Shown here piece after piece: positions 22,213 to 31,565 of a DNA stretch of 64,000 nucleotides (position 1 is its first letter; every line of letters begins with the position of its first letter). The stretch spans positions 7,254,001-7,318,000 of the forward strand of contig JAHCVI010000001.1 of NCBI GenBank assembly GCA_019096155.1. Reading direction: 5' to 3'. The notes beneath the pieces were generated by a model, which did not search any database, had not been told where the DNA came from, and saw only the letters and a list, made by a program, of their open reading frames with translations. Both the position numbers and the translations under genes were made by a program. Source of the DNA: Staphylotrichum longicolle (Eukaryota > Ascomycota > Sordariomycetes > Sordariales > Chaetomiaceae).

Positions 22213-24249
22213 TCAAACCCTCACCCGCCAGACCCACTGCCGGCCGTGGAAGAGCCATCGAAGCGCGGTGGCGCTGATCATACCCGAGAAGAGCACTGCG
22301 GCGAGGAACGCCAGGAGCCCTTCGGAGTGGTACCGCTCGAGGATGACGGCTGAGGCGGGGTTTCCTATCAGAATTCTACCGGCGTGTGTCAACCCGGCAA
22401 GTCTTGGTCGGTTGACAGGTCGTACAGGGGACGGAGGGGGAGCCTTACGCAAACGAGACCATGGTGTACGCGAACCCCAGCCACGTCCCCGTGCTTTCGG
22501 GTTTGCAAAGCGCATTTATGCACGAGACTTTGGGGTTGCAATATGAGATCAGCGTGCTGTTTTAGCCAAAGTAAGTGAGGAGTCAGAAAGAAAGAAGTCC
22601 TCACCGCCGAGGGGGACGAAACTCCCCGTGCCGATGCCCATTAGGACAACCACGACGAACAGGGCTGCGACGGACAAACCCCCCAGGGGTAGCCATATTG
22701 CTAGCACGACAAAGAGGGTGAATATGTTCATCATGATGGTGGCGTTTAGGGGCCCCATGACACGATCCGAGAGCCAGGGGGGAATGGTTCGGCCGAGGAT
22801 GGCGCCACTGCAGATGTTTAGTTTGGGGGGGCTGAAGAACTTGGACTGGGAAAGGGGGACTTGCACGTTGTACGACATCATCAAGTAGAACTGTTTGTCT
22901 CCGACATTGGCCGCGACGGCGTAGGATGGGATGGAACCCCATTGGATGAAGAGAACGAGCTCGTAGGCTAGGGTTCAGGGGCTGGGTTAGAGAGACACAT
23001 ACGCTCAAGTTGAAGTTGGCGGATGAGATGGCTCACCAAAGAGAGCATAGCTGATGAGCCAGAACTTGGAGGACTTCAACACGTCCGATACCCTTGCGGG
23101 TGGCTCCGGGTTCTCCTCGCCGGCCGTCTCCTGGCGGGTTGTGTTGGTCTCAACCAGCATGACCCCCAAGACCAACAGGGCCGCCATGATGCCCGTCAGT
23201 ATGAGAGCAGCAGTCCTCCATGAGAACCGGTCAAACAGACTCTGCAGGACCAGTGAGAAGAAGATGCCACCCAGGGGCGCCCAGCGTGACGCATCCCGTC
23301 GCAACCCCTTTCTTTTCCGTGAACCATTGGCTGACGACACTAAACGCAATCGTCGTGGGCGTAGCTGTACCAGAAACACACACGCCCCCCCGGATCCCGT
23401 TAGCCAAATCGAAAAAGCCCACTCCACAAACGCACACCTCATGCAAAGCACCTCACTCCCAAGGAAGAAAATCAAGAAGAAAAGCCAAAGAAGAAAAAAA
23501 CTTAGAATACTACCCACCCGCAGCAATGCCCGCAACCACCACACACCCCACAAACCCGGCATACGTCTCGCAGAACGCGAGCCCACAAACGCCGCCGCGT
23601 ACGCCGCACACCCGCGGCCAGCAGCAGCCGCCAGGCCCCGGCCCCGGCACCTGTGCGGGCGCGGTCGAACAGGTAGCCCGCGGGCGCGGCGAACAGGCAG
23701 TCCAGGAACCCAAACAGGGACGTGAGCCACGCCACGTCGGCCTCGGACCGCCCCGCCAGCAGGCCCGCGCGCCAGTACGTCTGGAACAGGCCGATGGCGC
23801 TGAGCAGGCCGTAGGTGGGGACCGTGAGGAGGAAGCAGCCGAGGGCGACTTTCCAGGGGCGCCACTTGGTGGGAAGCGAGCAGGAGGAGGAGGGGGTGAT
23901 GGTGGTGGTGGCGCTGTGTGTGAGTTCTGCTGCTGCAGCTGCAGCTGCGGCTTCCGGATCTTCGGTCCCTTGCCCTTGGCCTGGGCTTAGGGGGCCGGGT
24001 GTGGGCGTGGGCGTGGTGGTGGTGTGGACAGGGGAACTAGCGAAGCTGGTTGAGGGGGGAGGGGGAGATTTAACTTGTCAGTTCTCACTTTTTCTCTCTG
24101 CCGGGTTTGGTCGTTTCCCAAAACTCTTTTTCTCGCATGCCCGGGTGGAGAATTCCCCCTTTCCGCAACTGCACTTACTCGGTTTCAGATTGGTCTTTGA
24201 CGGTCTTGTCCGCGGTCGAGCTAGTGCCGGGTCGAGGGCCGACGACCAT
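22213..24249 (-). CDS. MFS transporter of the monocarboxylate (MCT-like) family, with three apparent frameshifts
   Basis: Exons by eye: 24249-24179, 24036-23518, 23364-23037, 22967-22874, 22807-22605, 22527-22449 and 22375-22213. A Thr/Pro/Ala-rich cytosolic N terminus leads to the MCT signature region: KWRPWKVALGCFLLTVPTYG, then LTSLFGFLDCLFAAPAGYLF. Later blocks are TPTTIAFSVVSQWFTEKKGV, LILTGIMAALLVLGVMLVE, FYLMMS-GAILGRTIPPWLS, MGIGTGSFVPLG and GTWLGFAYTMVSFA. The C terminus is a last helix before WRVRV. Three single-base shifts interrupt it. Two look like lost G's in G-runs (forward CCC at 23611-23613 and 23582-23584). One looks like an extra C (forward GGGG at 23274-23277). All other exons and splice sites are sound. 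The substrate is unknown; family members carry carboxylates, riboflavin or related anions. The gene is divergent from the aminomutase at 25403. Confidence 0.75.
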
Positions 24250-25402
24250 TGTGGCGGCGATGGCTTATAACGGCAGGCTTTTCGGTTCTTTAGGGAGAGC
24301 TAGGGGGTTGTGGTTCGGCAACGCAACGTCAAACTGGACGTCTCGAGCACGAGTTTGAGGATTGAGATATCTGAGGCCACCGGGATTTTGAACGTGTAAG
24401 TGGTGACTGAGTACTTGGAGAGTGCCCCTTTTGATTACGACCTTACCCATGTGAAGAGCTGGTAGTCTTGAAGGTTATATAGCTACCCAGACCCCAACGA
24501 CGACGGTTCCATCTGAATCAAACGAGCACGGCCGCTGACAGCTTTGGCAGACTGCCAACGGGCATCCTTTGAAGATTGACAGCAAACTGTTGCTCTCGGC
24601 TCCATCTGGAAGGCGAAGAGCGCTCGAAACAAACCAGGGCCGTGTCAAACAGCAAGACCTCCGCGGTGTTGCTCACCTGCCCCCCTGATTCATCACCAGT
24701 CACAAACGGCCAAATTAATTGGCACCGGACGAGGCACTTGACAACTCTCAACAACAGGAAGGTCGAGTCACGGCGGGTACCGCAAGCCAACAACATCACC
24801 AGCAGCAGCAGGTGCGGTGTCGACAGGTCTCAGTCCCTTCCCGGAAGCTTCCGACGTTGATCATCGGGCCGAGCCCACGAAAGAGCGGATCCGGGGCGGT
24901 AAGAGTGCCAATTCGGAACCGACAGACGGCCGAGAGCTGAGTAACCCTTTGGGTTGTTGCTGGTTGACGACGGGGGCTTCGTCGACGAGCAATCCACACG
25001 GATCAAACTGCACCGCGGTGGACCCCAGCAAGGCTGTTGCGCAACAACGCAGTTGGAGTCAAACTGCACCTCAATGCAGCAGGGGGAGGACAAGCTACCT
25101 TGTGGTACCCGTAGGCTCACTCACTGTCACGGCGTTTGTTGCCTACTGCCGCCTGTCAAGGTCCTGGAGGTGAGCTCAGAGCGGCTGGGTATAAGAGACA
25201 CAACACTCCGATCTGGTCCCCGGTGTAAGTGCTTTGAGGGCAGTCAGCCAGCAGGTGAAGCAAGTTCAGCTCTGCCTGACCTCTGAGTTGTTGTTACTTC
25301 TTGCCATCGCCCAAGGAAAGTCGATTAATAGGCCGGGGGAAGCACTCACAGTCAACCCACCTGCCTCTCTTGTAACCAACGGCAAACGACACACACCATA
25401 CA
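24250..25402. other. Shared divergent promoter region, transporter / lysine aminomutase
   Basis: 1,153 bp between the two start codons. It is rich in CAA/CAG-type triplets near 24745-24810. It contains two copies of TCAAACTGCACC and a 12-bp palindrome between them (listed separately). An ORF from 25234 overlaps the aminomutase in another frame and is not counted. Confidence 0.5.
25003..25070. promoter_or_regulatory. Palindrome TGTTGCGCAACA flanked by 12-bp direct repeats
   Basis: TCAAACTGCACC occurs at 25003-25014 and again at 25059-25070. Between them, TGTTGCGCAACA at 25035-25046 is a perfect 12-bp palindrome with the core TTGCGCAA, a half-site layout bound by bZIP/C/EBP-like dimers. The module is 333-400 bp upstream of the aminomutase start and about 750-820 bp upstream of the transporter start. 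Confidence 0.4.
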
Positions 25403-27176
25403 ATGCTCCTCTCGTCATTCCCTCGGCGAGGGCCCTTCAGGCGGGCCGAGCACGGCAGTACCAAGACTGGTCTCGGCACGAACCGTTGGTTCCGTTCCTC
25501 GCCTCCAAGCACAGGTCGCGACATCAACAAGGTCCTCGAGAACAGCAACACCAACCTCCCCCGTCGTTCCACTCGCGGCCCGTCCATGAACCAGCGCCCC
25601 TCATGACACCACGACCGGTCGCCTCGGCACTACCACAAAACCAGGACGAGTTTGGCGCAAGATACCGGTGTGGCGTGATGTCTCGGCCAAGGAGTTCCTA
25701 TCGTACAACTGGAGCGTATGTGGCCCCTGGTCCGAGTCTGCGGAACTGGACTTGTTTCTCACAGGCCATAGACTGCCAAGTTGGTCCAGACCAAGCCCAA
25801 CTCCACAACTTCCTGCAGGCCGTTCTCCCAGAAGAGGTGCCATATGACGAGTCTGGCTCGCGGATGCAGACTCGGGCCGAGTTCATCGAGGACGTTTTCG
25901 AGGGCATAACTGCTGCCACCATGGCGGTCCGCATGACGTGAGGTGCCCCTTTAGTCATGAAACGTAACAAATGCGTTGCTGACCCCCGGGACAGCCCGTA
26001 CATCCTGAGCCGGGTCAACTGGCAGGACCCGCGGCACGACCCAATCGTCCGCCAGTTCCTGCCCCTGAAGTCGCGCATGATACCCGACCACCCGAAGCTG
26101 ACGCTCGACTCGCTCCACGAGGAAGCCGACTCGCCCGTCAAGGGCCTCGTCCACCGGTATCCGGACAAGGCTCTCTTTCTCCGTAAAAATGAATCCATCT
26201 CCCTGCCACATAGAACTGAACCGTATTGACAGATAGTCCCCCAGCAACCTCGGTCTGCCCGACCTACTGCACCTTTTGCACGCGCTCCTACGCCGTCGGC
26301 GCCGACACCGAGACGGTGCCCAAGGCCTCGCTCAAGCCCACCCGCCGGCGCTGGGAGCAGGTCTTTGCCTACATCGAGAGCCAGCCGCAGCTGCAGGACA
26401 TCGTCGTCTCGGGCGGCGACTCGTACTACCTGCAGCCCGACCAGCTGCGGCTCATCGGCGAGCGGCTGATCGGCATCCCGCACGTCAAGCGGTTCCGGTT
26501 CGCGTCCAAGGGCCTGGCCGTCGCGCCCGGCCGCGTGCTGGACGACGGGACCGACGGGTGGATCGAAGCGCTGGTGGACGTGTCCAACAAGGCGCGGCGG
26601 GCCGGCAAGATGATGGCGTGGCACACCCACTTCAACCACCCCAACGAGATCTCGTGGGTCTCGGAGGCGGCCTGCCGGAGGCTGTTTGAGGAAGGGGTGC
26701 TGGTGCGGAACCAGACGGTGCTGCTGCGCGGGGTCAACGACGATGTCGAGACCATGACGAAGCTGATCCGCGCGCTGGCGGACAACAATATCATACCGGT
26801 AAGTTTTGTTTGTCTGTCGTGCAGAGGAAAGAAAACAAAGAGGGCTGCTGAGACCTGACGGAAACCAAAAAAAACCTAGTACTACGTCTACCAGTGCGAC
26901 ATGGTCAAGAGCGTGGAGCATCTGCGCACGCCGTTGCAGACCATCCTCGACCTCGAAGCAAAGATCCGAGGGTCGATCGCCGGCTTCATGATGCCCTCGT
27001 TTGTCGTCGACTTGCCCGGCGGCGGCGGGAAGCGGCTGGCCTGCTCGTTCGAGTCGTATGACCGCACAACGGGGGTCTCCAAGTACACGGCGCCCGCTGT
27101 CACGGGGCGGGACAAGGAGAACAAGGTGTACGAGTACTATGATCCAATTGACTCCCTGCCAGGCGCGTCTCCGTAG
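25403..27176 (+). CDS. L-lysine 2,3-aminomutase (radical SAM, PLP)
   Basis: Interconverts L-lysine and beta-lysine with a 4Fe-4S cluster, SAM and PLP. Exons by eye: 25403-25514, 25645-25715, 25765-25937, 25995-26182, 26245-26798 and 26880-27176, giving 464 residues. The radical-SAM cysteines are C186, C190 and C193 in CPTYCTFC. The PLP lysine is K417 in PGGGGK. D373 (in YQCDM) and D410 (in VVDLPGGGGK) match the two Asp residues that bind the lysine side chain in the bacterial enzyme. Upstream blocks also fit: MAVRMTPYILSRVNW, LDSLHEEADSPVKGLVHRYP. The N terminus (MLLSSFPRRGPFRRAEHG) is Arg-rich and looks like a mitochondrial presequence. The first intron (GTCGCG donor) is the weakest call; the other junctions restore family sequence. 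The gene is probably of bacterial ancestry. It is divergent from an MFS transporter. Confidence 0.9.
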
Positions 27177-30100
27177 CGCTCTGGGGGTGGCTGGTTAAGG
27201 GTCCTGGCTGGCAATGAGTTGGGCGGCGGAATCTTGAGTGATGGGAGCCCGTGCAATGAGTGAGTTAGGGCAGGGGAACATGATAGTCTCTGCATTTCGA
27301 GGCTGGGTTTTGATCTCGGGCAGCATAACGAAGATCACAATCAAAAAGAAAAAGAGAAGAGCAATAGAACCTGTTGTCTTTCACGGCCAGTGTGACCTGA
27401 TGTAGCCCCTGATCCTCCTTTCCCGTTGAGGACTGGATCTCAGGTCCTCCCACAGTCACTTCTGGTGCTGTCTAGAATCATCGGTTACCGTTCACGTCAA
27501 CAATAATCAACATACATCATCGTCCTTCACCCCAAAGCAGTCAATCCCCTACTTAACACACCACGTCCCTGAATCTGCTCACCGCTAAACCGCGCTCAGA
27601 TTCTCATCCGAATTCAGGTCGTGGCTGAGCTAAGGGCAGCATAGTTAAGAACCGGCGCTATTGATTTTCTACCGCGTGGGTATTCGGCCCTCTTGAAGGA
27701 AGTCAGGACAAACCCGCCGATGGTGGTGATGAAAGGCGCCAGGGGCTACGGATGACGAGCCTTCTGCATTCCACTTGCATGTGAAGTGAGAGAGGGACTC
27801 ATTCCCGTCATTCCGGCGCTGGCCCTTTCCGACAATCGGTGAGTCAGGCAGTTAACAACATTTTGCAAAAGAAAAATTTAAGGTCCACTGCTATGTCGGT
27901 ATCGACCGGACCAACGAGCGGCTTCGAATCTTCAGTTGGCAGCTTCGCTCCCCCACAGCAGGCCTGAGGATTGCATGAGAGAAACATGTAAATCCACTAC
28001 GGGAGGGTGAAGGGAACAGCAACAGGTTTGCAGCTGCGCCCGGCTCAACACACTTGTCTATCTATTTTGTATGTTGCATCGCTCCGGGCCGTGTCTCTTG
28101 CGTTCTGAGATCCTGCGGTGCCAGTCTGCGGAGGGATGCCCCACCCCGGGCGGCACGGAGCTCGACACGGCCCCACAGCCGAGTCACCCCCACACTCGGC
28201 TCCGAAGCTTTCCGGAAGGAGACCCGATCAGAACAGTGTGGCGTGCATTGAAGTAGTTTTTGAACGTCCAACTCAAAGACTGATAATCCTCCAAAGAGAC
28301 CAAGTCGGCAGTGTGTTTGTTCAATCAGGTCTTTATTCGCCGGGGAATCAATAGACCAATCTTCAGAGCCGAAGGCGTGCATTGTCTCTGAACCGTCCGA
28401 GATGATGGAATGGCGTGGATCTCCTCGAACAGTGCTGAATCAAGGATGAATACAAAAAAGCGGCGCCAATATCAGCTCAATAAATTGACGAGGCTGCCAC
28501 ATGGTGAGATACGGGGTCGCATTCACCATGCGAAGCCCAGGTTTTGATGTTGCTTTTTGCAAAGTGGCCGGGATGTTGTTTTCCTTGGATCACATCCTGA
28601 TCGGGAACCCCTGTCCAGCTTCCATTTCCACCGACAATCTCGCGGAAATCACTTGCATGGAATGGGAACGTGTGATTAAACGGTCTCGAGCCACAAGCAC
28701 GCCGCGTGGGTGCCACGAGACGAAGCAGAGTTATTCAGTTTCCTGCTGTGTGCACAGTGAAAACTCCTGAGATGCTCCCGTCCGCCGGAGACGAGACAAT
28801 AGTTGCCGCCGTCAAGGACTGTTGGCCCTGTCTTGGATGGAGGGTCACCAGGAGCATCATTAGCTCTCCTGTATGAACGATGCAGGGTGTCCAATGTCGC
28901 CCATCGGCCAAGCGACGCCAGGGAAAGTTCCTGGGACATGGATGGAAATTGCTTGCTGAAGTCTGCTGGCTTCAGCCTCAGCAACCGCTTCCATGGCGCG
29001 AGTCTCATCAGCCGTGCTTCAACATGGGCATCTTCGTGGCGGCTGAGGGCGGGTTCCTGCATAGAACAGCGAGTGGCAACAGTTGCGTCTCTATCTGTAA
29101 CTGCTCGCTTCCGAGAGGTGGTTGGCGGCTAGTCGGGACGGCGAATCGAGCTGATGGCAGCTGAGCAATCTGCAAATCCGCAGCAAACTCCAAAAGATCG
29201 TCGAGCCTCGAGCACGCGTCCATATTTAATGATGCCGTACTAGGACGTCGCCTCAAGGTCGCCTAAATCGAGAGTTGCATGGAACCACGGCCCAGCATAT
29301 TGCTTCAAAGCATTCCTCGGGTAAAGCAGGCCGTCGACCGGGACTCTGACTTGGATGCGAGGTTGGACGGAAAGCGAGGTGGGGTTGCAGAACAGATCTG
29401 TGCCGCTGGCCCGCTGGGCGCTGGTGGGCAACGTGTCACTGTCCACTCGGTCGGAATGTCTTGCTTTCTGCGCCGTATCGCTCTCACCGCCGTTGTCGAG
29501 ACATGGAGCGTCACGGGCCCGGGAGACGGGGCTGAGTGCCCGATGATCGCTGTCTGTGTCCGAGACGAAGAACAGCAGCTCATGCCCTGACTCGCAGCAG
29601 CATGGAAGATCCAGGACCAAAAGACGGTCAGAAATGGCGGTATGTCTGACTCCAACTGGCTTTAGTCCGACACGACAGGAATTTGCGTGCGATTCTGCGA
29701 TGTCTGTTGTTGTTTCAGATGGTACAAGCCCGCAACGGGCGAGCTGCAGTCATGCTGCAGGAACAGGAAGGGGAAGCCTGAGCGACCGCTCGCCACGTGT
29801 GAGGCGCCGGATCTCAGACACGTTCCGGGGGAGGCTTCTGGACCCGTTCAGAGCTTCCATTCAACGGTGAGCCTCGTGAGCGTAGCATCGGGCTGTGGGG
29901 AACTGCTGGAAAGATCCTTCAGGGCACCAAGGGATCGCGCTCCACTCGCCAGCGCAGCATTGCAACGGCTCGTAATGATATTTTGCGCGTCTGCAGGCCG
30001 TTGAACAGCGTAGAGAACCAACTGACAGATGCTAGATGGTAGCGATGCTCCGCGTTGCTTGAATCGGAGCAGCTCGTCCCGGCAACCTCAGAGCTGAATA

Positions 30101-31565
30101 CAGTGCCCCCAAACTCCACGCAGCTCTTCTGTCCCTGGGAGCTTCTAGACGGCCAGGAAGATGGGGCCAGAAGCCGCACGACGCCATTTTCGTGTCCGAC
30201 GCCGGCTGCATAACGTGAAGAACACACTGTGTGACAGGCGGAGGATTTGTTTATTGAATTGTGCAGGGTTGGGATCCGTCCCTGTCTTGGCTGCTCATGC
30301 TGGCGGGCGTCGTTGGAGCCTAATAAAAGCGCCGTGTTGACCAGTCAGGCATGCTCTAGAATGTGAAAAGGATGCAAAGGCAGTGCTGGACGATGTCAAA
30401 ACCGAGTGGGCGTTTCTGGCACAGATCCCCGATGGATGGAGGAGCTCTTTCCTGGCCTTCTGTGCCTTCTGTGCCACAGGGTCCAACACTCCAGGGCAGG
30501 CAGTGACGATCAACCCCAGATTCTGGGCGATTGAGTGTCTTGGGTTAGGTTGTGGCAGGAACACGCGCCAACACGCGAACCGGGAGTGGTGATAAGGGCG
30601 TTCCTACCCCGGACGCCATCGCTTTAAATTAAATCACCCATGCATTGTGCCGTTGGCGGAAAGAGCTCCGAGGTCCTCGTGTCTGCGTCCATTTGCCAAA
30701 ACGTCGGAACAGCGCACACCCGCGACCCAAGAACCGCGGATCCCTTTAAAACAAAACAAGGTGCTCCGTCTCAACCACTTTTTGGAACCTGCGGTCTCGT
30801 CCCACCACCGTCCCACCAGCGCCAGTGAAAACATCCACCGGCCCTGGAGCATTGGGGCATGGCAGTTGTTCAGTGACCCGCTTTCGAAAACGGCTCTGCT
30901 TCCATTTGGCGGCTGAGCTCGGCACCCCCGGTCGGTCCCTGGCGCTTGGCCTGCCTTTCTGCCCAGGCCCGCTCCCAACTGGCCGGACCCTAGGAGCGAC
31001 CAGCAGGGGATCTCGCGCGTCCGGCAGCCAGTCGCGAGATGGCCAGCGCCAACAGCTCCTGGGGCGTCCAGGCCCTCTCTCGTGGCGTCCCAGAGGACGA
31101 TGGCGCTATTTGCGAGCCGACGAGGCCAGGGGTTGTTGACAATGAGGTGATGAGCACGATGGACATCCATCAAGCTGCCGATATGCCGGGGTTTATTCGA
31201 CAAGGGATCCAACGGAAAGCAGGGGTAGCTTCGTCACCAGCTCCCTCACCATCATCGGCTCGCCCGTTTTTGGACGGACCCTTGTCGCCCAGGGCAGCTT
31301 CGAGCTTCAATCCCGCCGACTCCAGTCCGCAGCTCCCTTCCTTCATCAACAACAGCTCCTCCGCCGCCTCCCTCCGTGATTCTTCCTCATATCTTTTCCC
31401 GATCCATGGTACCTGCCGGAACCCTAATCCCACCGTTGCGCCCCTCACCGACTGCCTTCCGCTCCTCTCCACCTTTTACCTTTCTCCTTCGGCATCAAGG
31501 TCAAGTCGCGCTTCAGCCTGAGCTCATCCGACATCAGCGGCAACAGCTGCCAGGCACAGCGCATC
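27177..31565. other. Long stretch without a supported gene
   Basis: 4.39 kb between two plus-strand genes. ORFs of 100-160 codons occur on both strands, including two on the minus strand (28676-29062, 29240-29620) and one on the plus strand (31039-31521) ending 44 bp before the next start codon. None shows a domain, and their opposite strands are equally open. The last 500 bp are probably the promoter and 5' UTR of the next gene. No transposon hallmark is seen. Confidence 0.45.

Noticed and set aside
22213..24249. Explaining the transporter's frame changes with extra introns
   Set aside because: No GT-AG pair at the three sites preserves the conserved membrane segments, while single-base changes at G/C runs restore them.
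28676..29620. Two minus-strand ORFs (128 and 126 codons) as a possible decayed gene
   Set aside because: No domain, no splice pair joins them cleanly, and the plus strand is equally open.
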